Of a stretch of DNA of 64,000 nucleotides, positions 8,996 to 16,863 are shown one piece after another; the first letter of the stretch is position 1, and every line of letters starts with the position of its first letter. This DNA is from Actinoplanes auranticolor. GTDB taxonomy: Bacteria > Actinomycetota > Actinomycetes > Mycobacteriales > Micromonosporaceae. The notes beneath the pieces were generated by a model, which saw nothing but the letters and a program-made list of their open reading frames with translations, searched no databases and was not told where the DNA came from. A program made the translations under genes and the position numbers. The stretch covers positions 20,830 through 84,829 of the forward strand of contig NZ_BOQL01000015.1 of NCBI RefSeq assembly GCF_018332655.1, given 5' to 3'.

Positions 8996-9003
8996 GCGGG
9001 CGG

Positions 9004-9345
9004 CTACGTCGGGTCGGCGTGCAGATCCCGGAGCAGCTCGGCCTGACCACTGAGGACCCCGGACAGGATCTGGCGCGCCACGTACAGCAGCTCGGCGACG
9101 TGCGGGCTGGTCAGCGCGTAGTAGACGGTGGATCCTTCGCGCCGGGTGACGACCAGGCCGGCCCGGCGCAGCACGGCCAGCTGTTGCGAGAGGTGGGCGG
9201 GCTCGATGCCGACCTCGGGCAGCATCTCGGCCACGCAGTGCTCGCGCTCGCTGAGCAGCTCCAGCACCCGGATGCGCGCCGGATGGCCGAGGGTCTTGAA
9301 GAACTCGGCTTTCAACTGGTACAGCGGTCGGCTCACCGTCACCAC
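9004..9345 (-). CDS. ArsR-family transcriptional regulator
   Basis: 113 residues from GTG 9345, but GTG 9342 and GTG 9336 are also possible, the last having better spacing from GGAAAGG. The winged helix contains FKTLGHPARIRVLELL and the recognition helix PAHLSQQLAVLRRAGLV. A lone cysteine (HCVAEM) lies in the helix before the recognition helix; no metal-site cluster is seen. Divergent from the SulP transporter gene with a shared operator region, so it probably controls anion uptake or responds to a sulfur or redox signal; the effector is unknown. Confidence 0.9.
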   Translation of the reverse strand: MVTVSRPLYQLKAEFFKTLGHPARIRVLELLSEREHCVAEMLPEVGIEPAHLSQQLAVLRRAGLVVTRREGSTVYYALTSPHVAELLYVARQILSGVLSGQAELLRDLHADPT

Positions 9346-9427
9346 CTTTCCACGGCAGCGACCACGGTGGCGACTGCGGGTCCGGCGGGCACACTCGCCA
9401 GTCCTCCTCTCTCTGCCATTTGCTTAA

Positions 9428-9443
9428 TTGCTAAAGTTGGCAA
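9428..9443. promoter_or_regulatory. ArsR operator, TTGC-N8-GCAA
   Basis: The dyad TTGC (9428-9431), eight bases, GCAA (9440-9443) lies between the divergent ArsR and SulP genes and has the same form as the one at 8481-8496. It sits in an unusually AT-rich patch, probably the promoter. Confidence 0.55.
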
Positions 9444-9487
9444 GTCGTGGAGCGGCGGAGCAGTCGCCGGTGTGGGAAGAGGGTGCC

Positions 9488-11179
9488 GTGGGCCTGAGTG
9501 CGCGCTTCGGCGACCTGCTTCCCCAGCGGTCCGACTGGGCCGCGGTGCGGCGCTCACCGCGCGGGGATCTGATCGCCGGGCTGACCGTGGCCGTGGTGGC
9601 CCTGCCACTGGCGCTGGCCTTCGGGGTCACCTCCGGCCTGGGGGCGCAGGCGGGACTGATCACCGCGATCGTCGCCGGCGCGGTGGCGGCCGTGTTCGGC
9701 GGCTCGAATCTGCAGGTCTCCGGGCCGACCGGGGCGATGACCGTGGTCCTGGTCCCGGTCGTCGCCGAGGTCGGCGCGGCCGGAGTGCTGATGGTCGGCG
9801 CGATGGCCGGGGTCATCCTCGTCGCGCTGGCGGTGGCCCGCCTCGGCCGCTACGTGCGGTACCTGCCCACTCCGGTGATCGAAGGCTTCACCGCGGGGAT
9901 CGCTGTGGTCATCGCGCTGCAACAGCTACCGGTTGCCCTCGGGATCGCCGACGCGCACGGCGACAAGGTCTGGGCGGTGGCCGCCGACGCGGTCGCCCGC
10001 TTCGCCCGCCACCCGCACCCGAGTTCCGTCGCGGTGGCCCTGGGCGTCGCGACACTGATGCTGCTCGGCGCGCGCCGGCGGCCCGGCATGCCGTTCTCCC
10101 TGCTGGGCGTCGCCGCCGCCACGGTCCTGGCCGCGACCACCCCATTATCGCTGCCCAGCATCGGTGACCTGCCCGCCGGCGTACCCGCTCCATCGCTGGC
10201 CTTCCTCGACCTCAGCGCCGTGCCGGCACTGCTGCCCGCCGCGGTCGCGGTGGCCGCGCTGGCCGCCCTCGAGAGCCTGCTGTCGGCCACGGTCGCCGAT
10301 GCCATGACCGTCAACGAACGCCACGACCCCGACCGGGAGCTTTTCGGTCAAGGGCTGGCCAACCTCGTCTCCCCCGTTTTCGGCGGTATCCCGGCGACGG
10401 CCGCGATCGCCCGCACGGCCGTCAACGTCCGCGCCGGCGCCCGCTCGAAGCTCGCATCGCTGACCCACGCCGTCGCCCTGGCCGTCATCGTGCTGGCGGC
10501 CGCCCCGCTGGTCGAACACATCCCGCTGGCCGCTCTGGCCGGGGTGCTGCTGGCCACCACCGTGCGGATGGTGGAGGCGGCCTCGCTGCTCGCGCTGGCC
10601 CGCTCCACCCGCCGCGACGCCCTGGTGCTCATCCTCACCTTCACCGTCACTGTCGTCTTCGACCTGGTCACCGCCGTCGCGGTCGGAATCGCTGTCGCGA
10701 TCGTGCTGGCCCTGCGCGCCGTGGCGCTGACGGCACGCATCGAGCAGATCCCGCTGGAGCAGGGCGATCACAGCGCCGAGGAGCACGCCCTGCTGGCTGA
10801 GCACATCGTCGCCTACCGGCTCGACGGACCATTGTTCTTCGGGGCGGCGCACACGTTCCTGATGCAGCTGTCCGAGATCACCGACGCCCGGGTGGTGATC
10901 CTGCGCATGTCACGGGTGTCGACCGTCGACGCCACGGGCGCGCACGTGCTCGGTGATGCGATCGACCGGCTGCAGCGGCGCGGCATCACCGTGCTGCTCT
11001 CCGGCATCGCCGCCGGCCACGAGGAGATTCTGGGCAGGCTCGGCGTCGCCGAGCAGCTGCGCCGCGACGGGTCCGTCTTTCCCGACACCCCGAGCGCCAT
11101 CGCGCACGCCCGCAGCCACGTCCTGCGGCACCACAGCAACGACCGGCCACCGCCGTCGACGTCAGCACCCACTGCCTGA
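9488..11179 (+). CDS. SulP-family inorganic anion transporter with STAS domain
   Basis: 563 residues from GTG 9488, preceded by GGAAGAGGG at a good distance; an upstream in-frame TTG at 9428 falls inside the operator. About 10-14 hydrophobic segments include the SulP hallmark region FGGSNLQVSGPTGAMT. The C-terminal STAS domain (about 440-545) has VVILRMSRVSTVDATGAHVL. Family members carry sulfate, bicarbonate, chloride or other anions as symporters or exchangers; no carbonic anhydrase domain is fused, so substrate is open. Regulated by the divergent ArsR gene. Confidence 0.93.
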   Translation: MGLSARFGDLLPQRSDWAAVRRSPRGDLIAGLTVAVVALPLALAFGVTSGLGAQAGLITAIVAGAVAAVFGGSNLQVSGPTGAMTVVLVPVVAEVGAAGVLMVGAMAGVILVALAVARLGRYVRYLPTPVIEGFTAGIAVVIALQQLPVALGIADAHGDKVWAVAADAVARFARHPHPSSVAVALGVATLMLLGARRRPGMPFSLLGVAAATVLAATTPLSLPSIGDLPAGVPAPSLAFLDLSAVPALLPAAVAVAALAALESLLSATVADAMTVNERHDPDRELFGQGLANLVSPVFGGIPATAAIARTAVNVRAGARSKLASLTHAVALAVIVLAAAPLVEHIPLAALAGVLLATTVRMVEAASLLALARSTRRDALVLILTFTVTVVFDLVTAVAVGIAVAIVLALRAVALTARIEQIPLEQGDHSAEEHALLAEHIVAYRLDGPLFFGAAHTFLMQLSEITDARVVILRMSRVSTVDATGAHVLGDAIDRLQRRGITVLLSGIAAGHEEILGRLGVAEQLRRDGSVFPDTPSAIAHARSHVLRHHSNDRPPPSTSAPTA

Positions 11180-11235
11180 ACGGCGCCACCGGCGCGCCCC
11201 GCGTGATGGCCCGAAGGCGGCGCACCCGCCGCCGG

Positions 11236-11573
11236 TCAGGCGACGGGGCCGAGGGCGAAACCGCCGTCCGCGACGATCTCCGAGCCGTGGCGAAGCGGGT
11301 CAGATCCGAGGCGGCGAACAGGATGAAGTCGGCGATCCCCCCGGGTGCCGCCCGGCGCGGAACGGCCAGCGCACCGACCGGGACGAGCTCGTAGCCGTCC
11401 GGGGCCGTAGGCCGGCGGCGTCTCGATGATGCCCGGGTGCACGGCGTTGACCCGGATGCCGTCGCGGACCGGTTCGCTCGCGGCGGCGCGCATCAGGCCC
11501 CGCAGTGCCCACTTGCTGCTGCTGTAGGCGACCAGCCCGGGAGCCGCCGCGAGCCCGGCGACGAAGTTGACGT
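11236..11573 (-). pseudogene. C-terminal remnant of a short-chain dehydrogenase
   Basis: The reading begins directly at the TAA of the upstream SDR gene with NFVAGLAAAPGLVAYSSSKWALRGL, which carries the catalytic YxxxK (YSSSK), and IRVNAVHPGIIETP. Homology then changes frame near 11390 and again near 11300 before ending with SEIVADGGFALGP, the typical C-terminus of hydroxysteroid-dehydrogenase-like SDRs. The N-terminal Rossmann half is missing. Two small compensating shifts plus the lost front half make this a decayed gene rather than a sequencing artefact. Confidence 0.7.
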
Positions 11574-12416
11574 TTACCCAGTGGTGCCGGCGTCGGTCGA
11601 GTAGGCGAGGTCCCGGGCCGCTTCGAGGGCCTCGAGGCGGTGGCGCAGAGCCGCGGTCGCCACCTCGTACGCGTCCGAGCCGAGCGTCAGGCGCAGCGGC
11701 GCCTCGGGCAGGTCGGCCGAGGCGATGACGGCCGCGGCGATCTTGACGGGGTCGCCGGGGGCGGGCAGGGGCGGCAGGTCGCCGGAGAGCATGCGCCGCA
11801 GCTGCCCGGACGGTCCGTCGGCGTACTCGGGCAGTGCCTCGCCCAGGACCGCGCCGCCGGCGAAGTTGGTGCGCGACACGCCGGGCTCGACGATCGTGAC
11901 GCCGATGCCGAACGGCGCGAGCTCGGCCGCGGAGGACTCCCAGAAGCCCTCGATGCCCCACTTGGTCGCGTGGTAGAGGCTCATCGCCGGGAAGGCGACC
12001 TGGCCGCCGACGCTCGCGATCTGGATGTACCGCCCGCCGCCCTGACGGCGCAGGTGCGGGGTGGCGGCGCGGGCCAGCTGGATCGAGGCCGTGAGGTTGG
12101 TGGCGATCTGCCGGTCGATCTGCTCGTCACTGAGCTCCTCGGGGGCGCCGAAGAGGCCGTAGCCGGCGTTGGACACGACCACGTCGATGCGGCCGAGCTC
12201 GGCGAACGCGCGACCGACCACCTCGCGCAGCGCCGTGGTGTCGGTGACGTCCAGGCTGGCGCGCCACAGCCGGTCGCCGTGGCGCGCCGCGAGGTCGTCG
12301 AGGGTCTGCGGGCGACGGGCGGTGGCGGCGACGCGGTCTCCCCGGTCGAGCAGCTGCTCGGTGAGCCGGCGGCCGAAACCCGAGGACGTGCCCGTGATGA
12401 ACCAGGTGCGGGGCAT
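11574..12416 (-). CDS. SDR-family oxidoreductase
   Basis: 280 residues from ATG 12416. The Rossmann nucleotide site TGTSSGFG is at 8-15, NAG follows the fourth strand (SNAGYGLFG), the catalytic serine is in IASVGG and the active site is YHATK. The extended C-terminal part (about 90 residues after the catalytic core) matches the 280-residue classical SDRs often annotated as 3-oxoacyl reductase-like or NADP-dependent aldehyde/ketone reductases. Substrate unknown. Divergent from a TetR regulator that probably represses it. Confidence 0.92.
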   Translation of the reverse strand: MPRTWFITGTSSGFGRRLTEQLLDRGDRVAATARRPQTLDDLAARHGDRLWRASLDVTDTTALREVVGRAFAELGRIDVVVSNAGYGLFGAPEELSDEQIDRQIATNLTASIQLARAATPHLRRQGGGRYIQIASVGGQVAFPAMSLYHATKWGIEGFWESSAAELAPFGIGVTIVEPGVSRTNFAGGAVLGEALPEYADGPSGQLRRMLSGDLPPLPAPGDPVKIAAAVIASADLPEAPLRLTLGSDAYEVATAALRHRLEALEAARDLAYSTDAGTTG

Positions 12417-12429
12417 GACTTCCTCCGTA

Positions 12430-12485
12430 GGTAACTAACTGGATACATTCATCCTGCGTCACCCGGGCCGGGTAAGCAACCGGAT
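12430..12485. promoter_or_regulatory. Repeated half-sites between SDR and TetR genes
   Basis: GGTAACTAACTGGAT (12430-12444) and GGTAAGCAACCGGAT (12471-12485) match at 12 of 15 positions as a direct repeat; GTTAC at 12487-12491 also pairs with GTAAC at 12431-12435. They flank the divergent starts and are candidates for TetR binding. Confidence 0.4.
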
Positions 12486-12496
12486 GGTTACGTACG

Positions 12497-13075
12497 ATGG
12501 ATCACATGCCGCCCGACGCCACCGAGACCAAGCGCCGCCTCATGCAGGCGGCAGTCGACGAGTTCGCCCGGTACGGCCTGGCCGGCGCCCGGGTGGACCG
12601 CATCGCCGAGACCGCCCGGGCCAACAAACGGTCGATCTACATGCACTTCGGCACCAAGGAGGAGCTGTTCGACCTCGTCGTGGGCGGCAGCCTGCTGGAG
12701 CTGGCGGAGGCCGTCGCGTTCGACGCCGCGGACCTGCCGGGCTACGCCGGTGAGTTGTTCACCCTGCTGGAGTCGCGTCCGCATGTGCGGCGGCTGACCT
12801 TGTGGGCGGCGCTGGAGCGGCCGCAACCCATCGATGCCGAGGTCGCGGCCTACCGGGCGAAGATCGACGCTCTGGAGGCCGCGCGGACGGCGGGCCGGAT
12901 CCGTTCCGACATCCCGGCGGTGGAGCTGCTCGCCATGGTGCTCGCGCTGGTGACCAGCTGGGACACCGCCTCGTGGTCACTGAAGGCACTGCACGCTGAC
13001 GCCCCGGGCGACCGCCGGGCCGCGGTGGAGGCGGCGGTGGCCGGACTGGTCCACGGGGTATCGTCCGCCGCATGA
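12497..13075 (+). CDS. TetR/AcrR-family regulator
   Basis: 192 residues from ATG 12497 (ATG 12506 is an alternative; neither has a strong ribosome-binding site, so a leaderless message is possible). The N-terminal helix-turn-helix (about 10-55) reads AAVDEFARYGLAGARVDRIAETARANKRSIYMHF in outline, with the usual Y-x-H-F and K-E-E-L-F end. The C-terminal ligand domain resembles the TetR_C_17-type group. Divergent from the SDR gene, which it probably represses. Its stop overlaps the next gene start (ATGA). Confidence 0.92.
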   Translation: MDHMPPDATETKRRLMQAAVDEFARYGLAGARVDRIAETARANKRSIYMHFGTKEELFDLVVGGSLLELAEAVAFDAADLPGYAGELFTLLESRPHVRRLTLWAALERPQPIDAEVAAYRAKIDALEAARTAGRIRSDIPAVELLAMVLALVTSWDTASWSLKALHADAPGDRRAAVEAAVAGLVHGVSSAA

Positions 13076-13635
13076 GAGTACGGGCGCCGCGTTTCCGCGA
13101 TCCGACCTCGGACTACTCGCTGTACAACCTCGCCCTGCACCCGATCGACGCGGTGTGCCCGCGCTGCGCCGCGCACGCCCTGGTGATCGCGGATCCGGCC
13201 ACCGACCTGCTGCCGACGTCGCGTCCGAGGCGGCTGGTGTGCCGTCCGTGCGGTCACACCGCAACCTGGTCGTCGCCGGGCCGGTCATCGTGGTGGGGAG
13301 CAGCCGTCGACCCGTTCTTCCAGCAGCCGTTGTGGCTCACGACGACCGTGCGAGGGCACCGGCTGTGGGCGTACAACCGGGAACATCTGACCCTGCTGGG
13401 CGAGTACGTCGCCGCGGACCTGCGCGAGCGCGGCCCGTACGGGGGCTGTTCGATGTCGATGATCGAGAAGTTGCCGGCGTGGATCAAGTCCGCCGGTAAC
13501 CGCGCTGACGTCCTGGCCGCCGTGGCCCGGCTCCGCGCCCGGCTGGACGATCCGGGCCGGGCTGCGACCCGCCGCGTGCGGCATCCGGCGAGGCAGACGG
13601 ACCTACGCCGGCGCGGCGCTCACGAACTTCGCTGA
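13072..13635 (+). CDS. Zinc-finger-like hypothetical protein
   Basis: 187 residues from ATG 13072, overlapping the TetR stop (ATGA). Two CxxC pairs (VCPRCAAH near residue 24 and VCRPCGHT near residue 60) suggest a TFIIB-like zinc ribbon. The middle region DPFFQQPLWL...LWAYNREHL...MSMIEKLPAWIKSAGNR is, in my recollection, the conserved core of an actinobacterial/proteobacterial family of unknown function. The last 30 residues are arginine-rich and poorly conserved; an alternative frame downstream of 13580 also looks codon-like, so the C-terminus may be altered. Confidence 0.75.
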   Translation: MRVRAPRFRDPTSDYSLYNLALHPIDAVCPRCAAHALVIADPATDLLPTSRPRRLVCRPCGHTATWSSPGRSSWWGAAVDPFFQQPLWLTTTVRGHRLWAYNREHLTLLGEYVAADLRERGPYGGCSMSMIEKLPAWIKSAGNRADVLAAVARLRARLDDPGRAATRRVRHPARQTDLRRRGAHELR

Positions 13636-13780
13636 CCAGCGCCGGCGGCGACGGCACGCGGAGGCCGAGGGTCACCCCGGCACGCCCCAGCCGACGTGCG
13701 TGCCTTCCGGGTGGAACCGGCTCGAGGGCCCTCACGTCCCCTACGAGGTGGATCCGGGTGAGCCGTTGCAGGAGTCCCTC

Positions 13781-14116
13781 TCAGGCGTCGACGGCCTGAT
13801 GCGCCCCGGCCGGCGGTTGCGCCCGGATGAAGGACGCGACGCCGACCTCGCGGAGCTGGGCCATCACGAACGAGCCGACGTTGATCAGCGCGAAGGAGAT
13901 CCCGCCCCACCCGGCCGTGCGGTGACTGTCCAGCAGCGCGGCGATCCCGGCGGCATCGAGCACGGTGACGTCGGCCAGGTCCAGCAGGATCGCCTCGGGC
14001 GCCCACCGTACGATCGCCGCCCGCACCGCCCCCGGGATCTGCTCGGGACTCTGATAGACCACCGCCCCGCTCAACGCCAGAACCACGGTGTGATCGGCCA
14101 ACATCTCTGCGCGCAT
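13781..14116 (-). CDS. STAS-domain protein (anti-anti-sigma-like)
   Basis: 111 residues from ATG 14116; in-frame GTG 14128 and ATG 14104 are alternatives. The pattern VVLALSGAVVYQSPEQIPGAVRAAI...ILLDLADVTVLDAAGIAALLDSHRTA matches STAS anti-sigma-factor antagonists. At the position normally holding the phosphorylatable serine (D-S-S/T-G) the sequence has VLDAAGIA, so the usual phosphorylation site is absent, which is common in variant STAS proteins. No anti-sigma kinase is adjacent. Stand-alone on the minus strand. Confidence 0.8.
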   Translation of the reverse strand: MRAEMLADHTVVLALSGAVVYQSPEQIPGAVRAAIVRWAPEAILLDLADVTVLDAAGIAALLDSHRTAGWGGISFALINVGSFVMAQLREVGVASFIRAQPPAGAHQAVDA

Positions 14117-14262
14117 CAACAATGACACCCGTCGACGATGGCACAAGGTCACGATCCGGTCCAGTCGAGTCACCGATCGTGACCGCGACGCGGGTCCGCG
14201 CTCACCGTGTGCTCGTGGCACCATCGACGGGCGGCCCGGACCCACGACGAGGAGCATCGCGG

Positions 14263-14946
14263 TTGAACCACACGCAGACACGGGAGCTCGCGGCCCGGCT
14301 GATGCACCAGCACGGACTCACCGACTGGCGGCTGGAGCTCGACCACGCCAGGACCCGGGCCGGGATCTGCCACTCGGACCGTAAGGTGATCGGCCTGTCG
14401 CGCCATCTGATGAGCCTGTACTCCCCGGAACAGGTCACCGAGACCGTGCTGCACGAGATCGCGCACGCCCTCGTCGGCCCGCGGCACGGTCATGACCGGG
14501 TGTGGCGGACGGTGGCGCGGCGGATCGGTTGTTCGGGGCAGCGGTGCATGCCGGCCGACGCGCCGAAGGTGGACGGCGCGTGGGAGGGGGTCTGCGCGGC
14601 GGGTCACCGTACGACGGCTCATCGCCGTCCGGTCCGGGTGCGCTCGTGTGCGGTCTGCTCAGCGGCCTTCGACCTGACCGCGCTCTACACCTGGACCTAC
14701 CGGGGCGACCCGGCGCCGATGCATCCTCGCTACACGGCCGAGCTCGCCCGCCTGCGGGCACCCCGGACCGAGCCAGCGCCCGTCGAGCTCAGGGTGGGCG
14801 ACCGGGTCCGGCTGACCGGCGAGGGACGGTACGCCGGGCTGGCCGGCACGATCGTCAAGCGCGGGCGCAGCCGCTACCACGTCCAGACCAGGGCCGGCAT
14901 GCTCAGCGCCGCTTTCCCGTCGGTGCAGCCACTGACCCGCGACTGA
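14263..14946 (+). CDS. SprT-like zinc metalloprotease with C-terminal KOW-like domain
   Basis: 227 residues from TTG 14263, chosen because GAGGAG lies eight bases before it and homology starts there. The SprT-like domain has HEIAH at 64-68 with further histidines at 75 and 77 (GPRHGHDRVW), a zinc-metalloprotease layout as in DNA-protein crosslink proteases. A zinc-ribbon-like part follows (CAAGH and CAVC near 111-132). The last 45 residues (VGDRVRLTGEGRYAGLAGTIVKRGRSRYHV) resemble a KOW/SH3-like nucleic-acid or ribosome-binding module, not usual for SprT. Suggests a protease recruited to nucleic acid. Confidence 0.8.
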   Translation: MNHTQTRELAARLMHQHGLTDWRLELDHARTRAGICHSDRKVIGLSRHLMSLYSPEQVTETVLHEIAHALVGPRHGHDRVWRTVARRIGCSGQRCMPADAPKVDGAWEGVCAAGHRTTAHRRPVRVRSCAVCSAAFDLTALYTWTYRGDPAPMHPRYTAELARLRAPRTEPAPVELRVGDRVRLTGEGRYAGLAGTIVKRGRSRYHVQTRAGMLSAAFPSVQPLTRD

Positions 14947-14954
14947 CCGGCAGC

Positions 14955-16319
14955 TCAGGCCGGTTTGTGCTGCACGGCGACGACACCCGGCAGGCCCTGG
15001 ACCTCCTGCACCAGCGCGGGGAAGTCGCTCGCCACGCCCAGTTCGACCGGGAAGAAGTACGGCAGTCCGGCGACCGCCTCCGAGTGCACCGGGCCGCCGT
15101 CGCAGTAGGTGTCCCGGAACTCGGTGGCGCCCGGTTCCCAGACCATCCCCTGGGTCCCGCCGGCCCAGCTCCGGCGGATCGCCGCGGTGATCAGGTTCCG
15201 TTCGTCCGGCGTGGAGGCCGGATCCACGTACACGTGGGCCAGCAGGCTGTCCCGGGTCTGCGCCGCCGGGGCCTCGGCCGGCACGCCGGGCGCCGGCCGG
15301 CAGGCCGCCCTGACCGCGGGCAACGCGGTCGGCGACGACGGCAGGGCGATCGCGGCGACCAGGGCGGCGACCACCATGGCCAAGCCGGCGAAGACGGCCC
15401 GGGGACGGCGGCGCACCGCGGCGGCGGCCAGCCCGCGCGCCCGGCGCCAGGTCGCGCTCCGGCTCACGGCCACGGCCCCGGCGAGGAACAGCAGCAGGAG
15501 GGCGGCGAGGGCGGCCAGCACCGTCGTGAAGAGGCCGAGATAGGCGAGACCGCCCCACCAGGGCGCCGCGCCCGGCGGGTCCGGCGGGGGACTCATCAGC
15601 ATGGCCGGCAGCGACATGACCAGCATGCCGACCGTCAGCACGCCCGTGATGGCCGTGCCGCCCGCGACCCCGGCGAGGGTCCGGCCCACCCAGGCTCCCA
15701 GGAACCAGGCGAGAAGCGCGCCCAGCACCGCGCCGGCCCACCCGGCCGCCGTCGCCTCGAAGGAACTGCCGCGGCGCAGCGTCAGCTGGACACCACCGTC
15801 GGAGTCGTACGCCGGAAAGCCCGTCAGCAGCGAGTTGTCGTACCCGAGCACCAGGCCGGACCGGGCCGCCCAGAACGTCACCCCGGTGCCCTGGCCGCCG
15901 TCGATGTAGTCCTCGGGGCCGGTCAGCGTGAAGTCGTGCACGTCCCATCCGGCGGCGACGAGCCGGTCCCGCGCCGCGGCACTGTAACCGCTGACGTCGC
16001 GAGTCGCGTCGTTGTGGCGCACCCAGTAGGTCGCGTAGCCGTACTCGATGCCCTCCCCGTCCGGCTGCGAGACGACAGGATCGGGATCGCCACCGCCCCA
16101 CACCTTGAGCCCGGGCAGCACCGTCCCGGTGATCTGCGCCGCGGCAGCACCGCGCGGCAGCTCGGGAGCCGACTCCAGGCCCACGCGATGGCCCGCGGCA
16201 CCGCCGTACCACGCCCCGACCAGGGCCACCAGAGCGACGAGGATGATCGCGGGCCCGCGGCGCGGGCGACCGGGGAAGACGCTAAGGACGGTACGGACGC
16301 GTCCTTTCCGGGAAGCCAT
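14955..16319 (-). CDS. Multi-pass membrane protein, function unknown
   Basis: 454 residues from ATG 16319, convergent with the SprT-like gene (8-bp gap). TM1 near 20-38, then an extracytoplasmic domain of about 130 residues (RVGLESAPELPRG...LTGFPAYDSDGG), a bundle of about four TMs between 175 and 320, and a C-terminal extracytoplasmic domain rich in aromatic and acidic residues ending LPYFFPVELGVASDFPALV. I recognise no family with a known function. The topology with two soluble outside domains could indicate a sensor or an envelope assembly protein. Confidence 0.75.
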   Translation of the reverse strand: MASRKGRVRTVLSVFPGRPRRGPAIILVALVALVGAWYGGAAGHRVGLESAPELPRGAAAAQITGTVLPGLKVWGGGDPDPVVSQPDGEGIEYGYATYWVRHNDATRDVSGYSAAARDRLVAAGWDVHDFTLTGPEDYIDGGQGTGVTFWAARSGLVLGYDNSLLTGFPAYDSDGGVQLTLRRGSSFEATAAGWAGAVLGALLAWFLGAWVGRTLAGVAGGTAITGVLTVGMLVMSLPAMLMSPPPDPPGAAPWWGGLAYLGLFTTVLAALAALLLLFLAGAVAVSRSATWRRARGLAAAAVRRRPRAVFAGLAMVVAALVAAIALPSSPTALPAVRAACRPAPGVPAEAPAAQTRDSLLAHVYVDPASTPDERNLITAAIRRSWAGGTQGMVWEPGATEFRDTYCDGGPVHSEAVAGLPYFFPVELGVASDFPALVQEVQGLPGVVAVQHKPA

Positions 16320-16383
16320 GGCGGATACGGTACGCAGGACCGTCAAGCGGCCGGGTTCGCCTCCTCCGGCTACGGTGACGGAC

Positions 16384-16863
16384 GTGCAGATCCCTGGCCT
16401 CGGCCCGGTCGTCCACGAAGCCGACCTGGGCTGGTATCGCAGCGCGCCGACCGCGGTACCGGTACTGGGTGGAACAGCGTGCCGATTCGTGCTCGCCGGC
16501 TATGACGACGACCCCGCGCGAGAAGACTTCCACACCGCGATCCACACGTTCCTCGCCCTCGACCGGGCGGCGTTGGACGCCGCGGTGCCCTCGATCTGGG
16601 CCTACTACCGGGACGTCATGGACGGCGTTCCGGCCGACGACGAGTGGTACGTCGACATCGAAGGTCCGCACGATGTCCTCGACCATGTCCGGCTCGGAGA
16701 CGAACCGGCAGTCCGCCGGGACACCCACGGCGATCAGCATGTGTACGTGTCGGTCGAGTGCGAGTGCGACTGGGAACCGGAGCACGGTCTGCAGATCGTG
16801 TTCCGTGATGGCGCCACGGTGACCAAGGTGGGCCCGTACGACGGCCACCTCACGGCTCACTGA
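16384..16863 (+). CDS. DUF6985-type hypothetical protein
   Basis: 159 residues from GTG 16384; GTG 16375 is an alternative. The end VSVECECDWEPEHGLQIVF...KVGPYDGHLT is, as I recall, the signature of DUF6985 proteins, often found as immunity-like or stand-alone orphans. It is acidic, soluble and lacks TMs. Its start is divergent from the membrane-protein gene and its end overlaps the ferredoxin-domain gene by seven bases. Function unknown. Confidence 0.7.
   Translation: MQIPGLGPVVHEADLGWYRSAPTAVPVLGGTACRFVLAGYDDDPAREDFHTAIHTFLALDRAALDAAVPSIWAYYRDVMDGVPADDEWYVDIEGPHDVLDHVRLGDEPAVRRDTHGDQHVYVSVECECDWEPEHGLQIVFRDGATVTKVGPYDGHLTAH

Noticed and set aside
13636..13780. Coding-like plus-strand stretch after the zinc-finger gene
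   Set aside because: A short alternative frame has plausible codons but no start, no domain and ends inside the STAS gene; too weak to call.
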